DNA of 64,000 bases, from contig NC_079511.1 of NCBI RefSeq assembly GCF_000801105.2, positions 23,273,792 to 23,337,791 of the forward strand, given 5' to 3'. The notes under the pieces were generated by a model that saw only the letters and a list, made by a program, of their open reading frames with translations, searched no databases and was not told the DNA's origin. The DNA is from Raphanus sativus (taxonomy: Eukaryota; Streptophyta; Magnoliopsida; Brassicales; Brassicaceae). This document shows, one piece after another, positions 21,356-32,789 of this stretch; the first letter of the stretch is position 1, and every line of letters starts with the position of its first letter. A program made the position numbers and the translations under genes.

Positions 21356-24300
21356 ATGAAAAGAAAAGGAGATCATTCCAGTTGTGACAAGGAGAATGAA
21401 CGACCATCTAAATCTGTAGAGAAGAACAGAAATAACCAGAATAATTGCCTTCAAAGTCAATCAAGCTCAACAAGACAGAGATTAGCCGAGGAGGATGTCC
21501 GGTCTTCTGTTGAAATGACCTCTGTTTTTAAAAGGTTATTTGGTGCTCTTGAAAAACACCAGATAAACACCAAAAATGCTTCAGTAAGAGATCACTTAAG
21601 GAGCACACCGAATACCCCAAGAAACATATGCAGAAAGACCTTCGGTGATAGTTCTAAAAGACATGTTATTACACTGTTTAAACCTAATTTCCTACTCGAT
21701 TCACTGTCGGTGTTCTCAACTCAATATTGTTGTTGTTTTCCTTCAATACAGACCAAGCTAATAAGACTCCAGACCAGAGAAGTTGTTTTATGTCATTGAA
21801 GTGTAAGTTTATTTTTATCTATAACTTTACACATACAAACTATGATACAAACTATGATGTACTTAAGCGAAGTTTCCATTGTGTTTTTTATTTAGCTCAA
21901 GTCAGCTGCTCAACAAAAGCAAACACTACACAGAGACCAATAGATCAGAACAAGCGAAATAATAAACGTATGGCTCTTGATGATATTACCAATAGCGCTG
22001 ATAAAGAAGGTCTGTATACAACCACACCAAGAACACCAAAACGCAGATGTGTGAGCAGTAAGTGTTCTTTAAGACATTATGTTTCAGTATTTAAAGGCAT
22101 TTCTATGATATTCTATACTGATATAGACGACTAACAGTGTCTAAAGGTGTTTGCTTGGATTCAGACCAACCTATCAAAACTCCATATCAGAGTAGTTGTG
22201 TGACGTCACTGAAGTGTAAGTTTATCTTTATCTGTTTAGTGATACACATTAGCATATTACTAAGCTTATATGTGTCGTTGATTTCTATTGTTTTATGGTT
22301 ATTCTATAGCTCAAGTTCCCACGTCAACAGACATAACAACAACGAGGAAAACAACTACTCAGAAGCAGCAAAAGAACAGACGAAAAATTCTTCATGATAT
22401 TACCAGTATATCTAATTCGCTTGCTTTTGATTGTGAAGATACGCCAGTAAAAACAGTGAATGACTTAGACGAAGATAACGTGACTGATGATGATGAATCT
22501 TATCATGATGGCGATGATGACTTTGGAGGTTTGACTGTTTGTACTTCAGTTTACAAGAGAAAATTGAATGTGTTATTTGGTGTCATAACTTTGTCTCTCT
22601 TTCATTTTAGGAATTATTGAAGAACTTGATGGGGATTTAGAGTTTGATTGTAGCTCTCAGGAAAGTTCCGAGTCTGAGCTGGATGAAGAGAGTGTTGATC
22701 ATTCTATTGGTGAAAAAACATGTACTAACAAGCATCAAAACCAGAGAAAAACAACATCTGCCAAAGAGACTTTTTTACCAAGAAGTGTTCGATCAATAGG
22801 TATATATATGTATATGTATTATTCGTAATGGTTACTTTGACCATATGTCCAATATTTATGTTTCGCCATTTTTTGACAAGTGAATTTGTTCCTTATTAAC
22901 ATATGCAGCATATATTGACGAGGGTGATCCTAATTACTCATGTTCTCACTGTGGCGCTATTATGTGGTACGGAGAGCGTATTAACAAACGCAGGAATGCA
23001 CGGACTCCTACTTTTACTCTGTGCTATATGCAAGGTCAAGTAAAATTGCCACTATTACAAGATCCTCCGGATGTACTGAAAAGATTGCTTGAAGGGGATG
23101 ATAAACTAAGCAAACATTTTCAGAGAAATTTGAGACCTTACAATATGGTTTTTTCATTTACTTCACTTGGTGGTAAAGTTGAGAGATCAGTGATGAAAGG
23201 AATAGGCCCAGATATGTTTCAATTGCATGGAGAAAATTATCATCTAGCAGGCAGTTTGAGACCAAAAGATGGTACTAATGCCAAATTTGGGCAGCTCTAT
23301 ATTGCGGACACAGAGAATGAGGTGGAAAATAGGGCGAAATGTCTGAGGTAAACATATTTTTATAATTACGTTGTGATTATCTGTAAGTGTTTTTTGAATG
23401 TTTATGTGCACACATCTCTAACATTGGTATTTTCTTAAATGTTTTTGAATTTCACAGCAATGGTAGCATGAGTGGGAAAGTAAAAGAAAAGGATACTTTG
23501 AAGAAAGAAATCATTGAGGCTTTGATCAAGATGTTAGATGATGTGAATCCGTATGTTCAAAAATTTAGATCAGCAAGAGAACGGTTTGATACTAATCCAG
23601 AAGATGCATTTCATATGAGGATTATTAGTGATCGACTTAAAGATGGAAGGACATACAACACACCAACAGCATCTGAGGTAGCTGCATTAATTCCTGGAGA
23701 TTTTAATCTTGATATGGATAACAGGGATATAGTGCTTCAGCAACATTCAGGAAAGCTTATGAGGATTAATGAAATCATGCTTCCTATCTAGCACTACAGT
23801 ATCCTCTATTGTTCCCTTATGGAGAAGATGGATTCAGACTTGGAATTAAGAAAGGTGTTACTGAAGCTACAAAAAAGCAGAAGAAAACTACAATTAGTAT
23901 GAGACAGTTCTTTGCATTTCGTCTGTTCGAACGTAAGAATGAGTCACGACATCTCCTACATTCTAGACGTCTATTTCAGCAATTTTTGGTGGATGCTTAT
24001 ACAACTATAGAGTCTAATCGTTTGCGCTATCTGAAGTTCAATCATTCTACTTTGCGATCTGATAGTTCTGACTCTATCAAAGAATCAGAGACTGCTGGGA
24101 AGATCGATATGCATGAACAAGGAACAGAATTTGTATTGCCTGCTTCTTTCACTGGTGGTCCTAGATACATGAAGAACAATTACTTGGATGCTATGGCTAT
24201 TTGTAAGCATTTTGGATTTCCAACTCTTTTCATCACTTTTACATGTAATCCGCGATGGCCAGAGATCACTAGATATTGCAAAGAGAGGAAACTGAACGCG

Positions 24301-27300
24301 GACGATAGACCAGATGTTCTTTGTAGGATATTTAAGATGAAGCTTGAGTCACTGATGGATGATTTAACCAAAAAGCATCTTCTGGGGAAGACTGTTTCAT
24401 GTGAGTTGACACAAAATCTTTTATCTTTTGTCATCTATTTTAACTGATTAGATAATTCATACTAATTTTTTTTTTTGTATTTTCAGCAATGTACACAATT
24501 GAGTTTCAGAAACGTGGCCTACCTCATTCACATATTCTTTTATTCATGCATCCTGATGACAGACTTCCCACAACAGATGACATAGACAGGATAATTTGCG
24601 CAGAAATTCCTAATAAATCATCAGAGCCAGAACTTTATGATGTGGTTAAAGATATGATGATGCATGGACCATGTGGAGCTGCAAAGATGAATTCTCCATG
24701 TATGGAGAATGGATTGTGCTCGAAATTATATCCTAAGGCATATTCAGCAAATACTACAATTAATCGAGATGGCTTTCCAGTTTATAGAAGGCGCGAGCAA
24801 CCAGAATGTTATATTGAGAAGAATGGGATGAAGTGTGATAATCAGTGGGTTATTCCATACAACAAGAAACTATCTCTTCGCTACAGAGCTCACATTAATG
24901 TCGAATGGTGCAACCAAGCTGGATCAATTAAATACTTATTTAAGTATATTAATAAAGGACAAGATCGTGTGACTGTGGCAGTGGAACCTCCTGAACATGT
25001 GGTTGCAAACCAGTTGGAAAACGTTCAAGGGAGTGGGGAGAAGAAGAAAAATGAGTTCAAAGATTTCTTTGATTGCAGGTACTAAAAAGTGAACTGTTTT
25101 ACTTTCTTCGATTGTAGAAAAATAAGTTAATATATGTATATCTCTAAGTATTTGCAACCACTTATATTATCTTTTGGGCGTTTTTTTGTAGATATGTTTC
25201 TTCATGTGAAGCACCATGGAGAACCTTTATGTTCTCGATTCACTATCGATCTACATCAGTTGAGAAGCTTACTTTCCATCTACCTGGAAAACAACATGTT
25301 GTTTTTAGAGGTAAAGATAAGATGAAAGCGGTTGTGACTCGGAAGCTCATTGAGAATACAATGTTTTTGGCATGGTTTGAGTTGTGCAAGGTCGATTCAC
25401 TGGCTGCTACCTTGCTATATGTTCAGATTCCCAATTTTTTTACTTTTGATAAAAGTAAGAAGAAGTTCAAAAGAAGAAAAAAGGGATTCAGTATCGGCAG
25501 AATTAATTATGCTCCCCGTAAACAAGAAGATGCGTATTATCTTCGCGTGTTGTTGAACGTTGTGAGGGGTGCTACCAGTTACGATCACATAAAAACATTT
25601 GAAGGCGTTGTTCACGAGGGCTACAAAACAGCATGTTCTGCTCGTGGGTTATTAGATGATGATCATGAGTATATTGATGACATGTTGAGGAGAAGTTATG
25701 ATAGCTTAGCAAGTGATCTACGTCAGGTGTTTTCTATGATGCTTCTTAATGATAGCTTAGCAGCACCAGAGAATGTATGGGAACATACTTGGGAGTGTTT
25801 GTCTGAAGATATTGAGCATAACCGGAGAAGATATTTCAATAGACCAGGTTTGTGTTAATATATACTATTACAGAATCAATCTTTGAAATAGATATATAGT
25901 CTCTTACGTGAGCTTTCATTTACATATAAGTTATTTTTTGAACCTAAATTGTGTTTTTGTAGGACTTGTGTTAAGTGATGAAGAGAAACAGAAGTATGCT
26001 TTACAAGAGATTGAAAAACTTTTGAGAAGAAATGGAGATTCGCTAGAGAGATTTACCAAGATGCCTAAGGTCTCAGAATCAAGTGCAAATGATTCAAACG
26101 TCCTTATATTAGACGAGCGCAGTTATCCACGTGAAGCATTGTTAGAAACTCTTGAAAGAGATGCTCCAAAGATGACAGATGAACAAAGAAAAATATTTGA
26201 TGAGATTATTGCTGCTGTTACAGAAGGAAGAGGAGGAACTTTTTTTGTTTATGGGTTTGGTGGAACTGGTAAAACTTTCCTTTGGAAGTTACTATCGGCA
26301 GCTATTAGATCCAGAGGAGATATTGTACTTAATGTTGCATCAAGTGGAATTGCTTCTTTGTTGTTACAAGGTGGTCGGACTGCTCATTCAAGATTTGGTA
26401 TACCTCTTAGTCCTGATGAGTTCTCAACATGTACTATGGCTCATGGAACAGATCAAGCTAATTTAGTAAAAGAGGCATCACTCATTATATGGGATGAAGC
26501 ACCCATGATGAACAAGCATTGTTTTGAAGCTTTGGATAGAAGCTTATCTGATATTGTTGGGAAGCATAGAAACAAACCTTTTGGAGGAAAAGTTGTTGTT
26601 TTTGGAGGCGATTTTAGACAGGTTCTACCTGTGATTAATGGAGCTGGGAGGGCAGAGATTGTATTGGCAGCATTGAATTCTTCATATCTTTGGGAGCACT
26701 GTAAAGTTTTGAAACTCACAAAGAATATGAGGTTGTTGTCGGGATGTTTAACAACTGAAGAGGCAAATGATCTAAAGGACTTCTCAGAATGGATATTGAA
26801 AGTTGGGGAAGGTAAACTTGCAGAGCCTAATGATGGTGAGGCTGAGATCCAAATTCCTTCTGAATTTTTGATTACTAATTTTGAAGATCCAATAGAAGCC
26901 ATCAGTAAAGCAGTGTATGGCGATTTTGTGTCTCTACAAGAAAACAAGGAGCCTAAATTCTTCCAAGAAAGAGCTATTTTGTGTCCAACTAATGAAGATG
27001 TCAATACAATTAATGATTACATGTTGGATCAGCTTGAAGGTAATTTTATATATTTATAATCGATTTATTTTTCTGAGATGATTTATTATTGTACTAATGA
27101 AGTGTTTTGAAACATTCCAGGTGAAGAAAAGATTTATATAAGTGCAGACAGTATTGATCCAATTGATAAAACTTCAATGAACGATGAAGCACTTAGCCCT
27201 GACTTTCTCAACAAAATAAAGGTGTCTGGTTTGCCAAACCATAGCCTTAGACTCAAGGTTGGTTGTCCTGTTATGGTTCTAAGAAACATCAATCCTTCAG

Positions 27301-27707
27301 CTGGGTTAATGAATGGAACAAGGCTTCAGATCACTGAACTGATGGATTTTATGGTGAAAGCTAAGATAATTACGGGAGAAAAGGTTGGGAGTACTGTCTA
27401 TATTCCTAGGTTATTAATAACACCATCAGATACCAGATTACCTTTTAAGATGCGCAGGAGACAGTTGCCTCTGGCTGTGGCATTTGCAATAACAATTAAT
27501 AAAAGCCAAGGGCAATCACTATCTGAAGTTGGTATATTTCTACCAAGACCTGTGTTTTCACATGGACAGCTATATGTTGCTGTGTCTAGGGTCACTTCTA
27601 AGAAAGGATTGAAGATTCTGATTGTAGACAAAGATGGTAAATCTAAAACAAAAACTATGAATGTAGTTTTCAAAGAGATTTTTAATAATCTGGAAGAGCA
27701 TGAGTGA
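21356..27707 (+). pseudogene. Helitron Rep-helicase (RepHel), one frameshift
   Basis: Twelve exons can be drawn: 21356-21644, 21752-21802, 21896-22057, 22165-22215, 22310-22528, 22611-22799, 22909-23347, 23458-24400, 24487-25078, 25192-25847, 25963-27039, 27121-27707. Order of parts: a low-complexity N-terminus; a CxxC zinc motif (YSCSHCGAIMWYGERI); an HUH-type Rep nuclease with LPHSHILLF (HxH) and a two-tyrosine motif ([11 protein letters not shown]); and a Pif1-type helicase with [34 protein letters not shown] and YVAVSRVTS. Rep nicks and joins DNA and the helicase unwinds it for rolling-circle transposition. One base is missing near 23773 (GAAATCATGC where the frame needs one more C), which puts TAG in frame at about 23789. 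Everything else stays open, about 1750 residues without that lesion. A sequencing error cannot be excluded. Confidence 0.88.
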
Positions 27708-30589
27708 TAAGGTATTCTGAATGATAGTCTTAACAGTAAACACGTTTATTTGTTTATATAAATCATAAGTTGATTCTGTTGTTTTTTTTTGGACTAAAAG
27801 TTGATTCTGTTGTTTAATGCAGGTTTCAGACTTGAGCACAGCTGGTTTCATGTGATGGTTTACGAAGATCTCTATATTGTGGTCAACCTATATTTTGTCT
27901 ATCTATGAAACACTTAGATTCAAATAACTATGCAGTAGCTAGACTTTTAGACAAGACATGGTCTATTTATTCTGCTATTTTCAAACAATTCAGTGTTAAT
28001 TTTATCTACAATTTCTTACAAAATCATTCACATTAACAAAGATATCCTTCAATCAATCAAGTTGGAACCTACCAAATTTTGTAGACCTATATAAGTTTGA
28101 AAATCGATATCCTAGATGCTGCTAAGTTCATTTCATCCACATAATAGCTAAAATAAAAGATATGATGATGTACTAACCGAGTTTTGTAATCTGGAGTCTG
28201 GTCGTCAGCCGTGTGTCTTTTCTACATTTGTATTCTATAAACAAGAGTCTGGTCTTCGTTCTCCAAAACATTTGAGTACATGCAAATCCAATAAAACATT
28301 TGAGTACAAGCCTAATTTTTTAATTTATTAACATGTTTTAATAAGATAGATGCACTTACCATTGAAACGTATGTAAAGAAGGTTATATCTCTGTCATTGT
28401 TCTTCATGCGTTCTGTTGTAATCTCTCTCTCTATTGATGCCACCACACGACCTGCATATTAATTGTATACATAAATATCTCCACTCATTATATTTTAGAA
28501 CATAAACATTTACTGTATTATAAGAAAACTCAATAAAGCTATATTCATAGACTTATCTTTCTACTAGAAGGCTTTGTTTCGAACATAGTCTTTTCTCCAT
28601 CCTTATAGAGCCATATAGTTTTTCCTCATCCTCACTCCTGTATAATTAGCAGTAGATAACAGTTGTTATAAGATAATTTTCATATTACTTCATTGCCTAA
28701 TCAAATTTTGAAAATCTGATCAAACTAATCATTTTGTATTTATCAACTGATCAAAAAAATATTAATGTAAACGAACAAAAACTCTGAAGGAAAATAACTT
28801 ATCTTTTAAATAGACCTCCAAACTTCTTCTTCGTATCTTGATGAATCACCCGAGATTTGTATTTCAAATATATTGTTCCTTCAATCAATAAAAAAGTTTA
28901 CCAAGAATATTAACAAAGCTCACAGTTTAACAAAAAAAATGTTCTCTGTCAAAAACTTTGATTACGATACAACTCTGTTCAGGGACTTATCTTTCTACTA
29001 GAAGGCTTTGTTTCGAACATAGTCCTTTCTCCATCCTTATTGAGCCATATAGTTTTTCCTCATCCTCACTCCTGTATAATTAGCAGTAGATAACAGTTGT
29101 TAAAAGATAATTTTCATATTACTTCATTGCCTAATCAAATTTTGAAAATATGATCAAACTAATCATTCTGTATTTATCAACTGATCAAAAAAAATATTAA
29201 TGTAAACAAACAAAAACTCTGAAGGAAAATAACTTATCTTTCAAATAGACCTCCAAAGTTCCTCTTTGTATCTTGATGAATCACCCGAGCTTTGTATTTC
29301 AAATATATTGTTCCTTCAATCAATAAAAAAGATTACCAGGAATATTAACAAAGCTCACAGTTTAACAAAAAAAGATTTTCTCTTTCAAAAACTTTGATTA
29401 CAATACAACTGTGTTCAGAGATTTATTTTTATATTTGTCAATGAAATCTTGGAAAAATTCAGATAGCATCACCTGGAGATATCGCTTGAGATGAAGTCTG
29501 ATCTCGCCAAATCACAGAGTCTTCGGTGGATCTACACGATTTCCAAATCAGATTTTTCCATGTCTGAAATCGCCAATAACAGTACGATCTGCATCTTCAA
29601 TACATATATAAACACATGAACCCAGATTTTCCGATTAGTTATATGAAAATCGAGTTAGGGTTACAGTTGATACCTTTGTGTTAGCTCTTCAGATGGATTT
29701 AGAACCATCGATCATCTAGCTCTGTAAGAAAGTTACTTCCATGTCGATGAGTGTCTTTCTTTTTCTGTTCGGATTCGTCTGAAACAAATAGAGAGATCGA
29801 AGAAGATGGATACAGATGAGAAATGAGAGATGAGAGATGAGAGAAGACCGACGGTTTTGTCGAGATGAAAAAAAAAACAGAGATATGTATAAGTTTGTTA
29901 TTACCTAGACAGTTTTAGAGTATTCCCGGAAAAAAATCTGTTACCCATGGGCTTAACAAATATGGCCCATTTCATAATCAAAATTAACCAAATATATCCA
30001 TTTAACACAAACAAAAGATTTTGTAATTGTAACTATTTTTATTAAATTTACTTTTTTATTTTTTTTACATATCTTAAATAAAAATGTAATATGGAATATC
30101 TCCATACATGATGAATAAAAAATCATAATTTATGCCTTATTTATCTATTTCATATATGTTACTAACACAAAAAACAATGTTTTAAAGATATATGAAATAT
30201 GTGTCATTATGTTTCTATTTATTTTTCGCTTAGTTTATTTGAAACAAAATATCGGTGACATATTAGATTGTTAACACAAACATAAAATAACTCAATGTTA
30301 GACAATTAACTATTACAAATACATCATTCACTATAAGCCAAAAATTTTAAAAATAAAATAAAAATTTACTATAAGCCAATCTAAAAATATCTCTCATAGT
30401 TAATATATATAAATATGAAACAAACAAAAGATGATGCATCAACATAAACTAATCTCATAAACAATCAAGAAAAAAAAACGTTTACAAAAGACATTATATA
30501 TCTCGAACTTATTATACAATTTTTTTTACTAAGATACATGCAGACAATTCGTGTAAATAAATAATCCATAGTCCAAAAGTGAAAATAAT
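27708..30589. other. Non-coding 3' region of the Helitron
   Basis: About 2.9 kb with no open frame I can assign. It includes a 434-bp tandem duplication and GA-rich stretches (29800-29870). Word usage near 28400-29700 (splice-like and UTR-like sequence) hints at a captured host-gene 5' region on the minus strand, but I recognise no protein. Confidence 0.45.
28550..29417. repeat. 434-bp tandem duplication inside the Helitron
   Basis: Two adjacent copies, 28550-28983 and 28984-29417, start with GACTTATCTTTCTACTAGAA and stay nearly identical throughout, differing by scattered substitutions and small A-run changes. Confidence 0.85.
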
Positions 30590-30615
30590 ACCCGCCCGGG
30601 CGGGTCAAAATCTAG
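30590..30615 (+). repeat. Helitron 3' terminal hairpin and CTAG end
   Basis: Sixteen-base perfect palindrome ACCCGCCCGGGCGGGT, then CAAAAT and CTAG. Position and spacing match Helitron terminators; the stem must open some central base pairs to form a loop. Confidence 0.9.
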
Positions 30616-30664
30616 TTCTCTCTTACAGTTGAAACCCCAAAGCGAGCTAAGAAACTGATGATGA

Positions 30665-31929
30665 TCATCCACAAGCAGTTTCTCTAAGTTGAGTTTCAGG
30701 TTTTGTAGAGCCATATGGCGGCAGTTCATAGAACTCAGCCAAGTACGTCAAAGCTTCAGAGTTGCTGTTGCATACCTTCCACAAGGCAGAGACTTCTCCT
30801 TTATAAACAGTTCCCAAGTCTTCGCAACTCTCAATGAACTCAAACAGCTTTGAGTAGAAAGAATCATAGTTCATCACAATGAATGGAACCGGCAACACGG
30901 AACCAATCCTTTTGAGCTGAATCAATGCCAAAATCTCGAACATCTCATCAAGCGTGCCAATGCCTCCTGGCAATGCAATCACCGCTGTCTTGTCGGAAAC
31001 ATTGTTTCTAACCACTGCGTCCACCAGTCCATGCTTTCTCGCAGAGAAAAACCTATAAGACTGATTCCACATCACTCACTGTTGTGTGTGCTTGAAAGAC
31101 CAGAGAGCGTGTAGCTAAGTTACCTGCAAGTGTGATAGTCTTGAGGAGGGAGATAAGGATGGACCTTGGAAGCGGTCCATTCACCAGCTTCTTTCTCTAT
31201 TTTGATGCCGCCGACGGGTTTATCAGCTTCCAAAGCACCTTTAGTGACAGCATCCATGAGTCCTGGTCCAGCTCCAGACCATGTAGTACAGTCCAACAGA
31301 TTCGCTGCCTGATCAAATACACACACACATCTCTTTTAAAAAGACTCTACATTGTAATTTTGATAAAAACTAACTTCTTGTGGAGATCCAACTTACTTCT
31401 CTGCTCAACTCTTGTGATTGAAGATAATGTGAATGGTTTGGTAGGATCCTGGCGGAACCTAAGTAGAGGATCCCTCTCCCGAGCCTATGTATGAGGTCGA
31501 AGCAAGTCTCTAGCTCTTTCTTAACCTTTCAAACAAGATAAGATAGAGAATCAACAGCTCACATAGTCTATCATTCAATCAACTGCCTCATCCAATTCAA
31601 CCAAAAAGGCCAAGACTTTACAGGAGAGATAACATAAAGTTTCAATTTTTATCCTATGATGAAGCTTTGTTCTAAGCCATTCAAAACAAAACTTTAATGG
31701 ACAAAACACAGTTGTATTGTAGTTAGTTCCAAGATTGTACCTCAAGTGGGCTACTTCTCTCAACGAAGTCCTCAGAGATAGACCTGCACTTGAGGGATCT
31801 AACTGGCTTACCAACTCTCATTTTCAGACAACCTGAGTCTCTTTCTGTCGAAGAGCTTGAGAGTTTCGGTGTCTGTGTCTTGGGGTATAGCCGGAAACTC
31901 CGTGAGGAACCCAACAGCGAAACCTCCAT
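30665..31929 (-). pseudogene. LOG-like (lysine-decarboxylase family) gene with a frameshift
   Basis: Four exons: 31741-31929, 31397-31526, 31124-31308, 30665-31052. The fold signature of LOG proteins is present: SGAGPGLMDA, then VIALPGGIGTLDEMFE (PGGxGTxxE). LOG enzymes release active cytokinin bases from nucleotides, but this distant class (At1g50575-like, from memory) has no proven activity. The N-terminus (MEVSLLGSSRSFRLYPKTQ) looks like a plastid transit peptide. Exon 2 is 130 bases where 129 are needed: after ELETC the sequence GCTTTCGAC has one T too many, at about 31500, so the frame leaves CFDLIHRLGRG and meets TAG. Both flanking exons are in correct phase, so this is one lesion or one base-calling error. 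The Helitron begins 49 bases past its stop codon. Confidence 0.75.
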
Positions 31930-32789
31930 TTTCTACGGTTTGATTGTGTTTATTAATTAGAGATGATCAAGCTTTGACAAGAAAAGTGTCTGAGTAGACT
32001 AGAGAAAATAAAATATCCCTAAAATTTGATTCGAAGTTAATTCAAAAAATTTAGATATTAATAATTCTATGGAACAAATTAAATACTTTTATTTTAGAAA
32101 ACAACTATCCCTTCTAATCCGTTACATAATATATAACATGTATTTAAATAATGAGAAATGATCTTAAATATTACCTCATTTTATATAACATTGTCATCTA
32201 CCATTATTTATTATAAGTTTAATTTTTTTTCTTTTTCAAATACATTGTTTTAATTTTAGACAATTTATAAATGGTTATTCGCAAAATTGACTCAAAAACT
32301 AACATATGATATTTTTAGAAATTTTAGTTAACCTATTAACCCCAAAAGTTTACATTATTCACGAGAATACCATTATTATTTTTTTTAAATGGTTTTTTTA
32401 CTCTCTCAACCTCATCATCTTTAATAATATACAAGATTGTCATTGCCAGCAATACACCAACCACCATGAACAACCAATTTGAAGCTTTTAATGCAACTAA
32501 AGTCGAATTACACTCATTCTTTCCCATTTCTTATGAACTAAAAATAACATATTTTTCACTTTCTCTCTATATTCATAAAAAAAAACTCAAGATTTTGATT
32601 CTAAAATTTTATGGTTCATGGAGCCATTCAAACTTATAATTCTTGGTGGGTCACTTTTGTTTGAGCTTCTCAATGTTTGGAAAAGATTTATGTGTGCTAA
32701 GGAAGTTAATTTAGTAATTTAAAAGTTTATAAGTAATTTTATAAATAATTATATATTAAAATAATAATTAGGTAATATTATATATTTTT
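31930..32789. other. Spacer upstream of the LOG-like gene
   Basis: AT-rich. It holds the presumed promoter of the LOG-like gene and one small open frame (32336-32527, minus), listed separately. No other signal is seen. Confidence 0.45.
32336..32527 (-). CDS. Possible small membrane protein, 63 residues
   Basis: ATG-started frame with one clear hydrophobic segment (NWLFMVVGVLLAMTILYII) followed by charged residues (KDDEVERVKKPFKK). It has no recognised relatives and no splice or UTR evidence. The charge pattern after the helix fits a small single-pass membrane protein, but a chance frame in AT-rich DNA is about as likely. Confidence 0.22.
   Translation of the reverse strand: MGKNECNSTLVALKASNWLFMVVGVLLAMTILYIIKDDEVERVKKPFKKNNNGILVNNVNFWG

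Larger units (their letters stand above)
17718..30615 (+). mobile_element. 12.9-kb Helitron carrying RPA and Rep-helicase genes
   Basis: The 5' end reads TCTATCTTATTAAAACTC after an A at 17717. The 3' end has a 16-base GC-rich palindrome at 30590-30605, six bases (CAAAAT), then CTAG at 30612-30615, followed by T. This fits the Helitron rule: 5' TC, 3' hairpin plus CTRR, insertion between A and T without target duplication. Inside are an RPA1-like gene and a Rep-helicase gene in the same orientation, the gene set of plant autonomous Helitrons. Because the RPA frame is open and the Rep-helicase has a single lesion, the insertion is likely young. A 652-bp element at 51040-51691 shares both termini. 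Confidence 0.92.
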
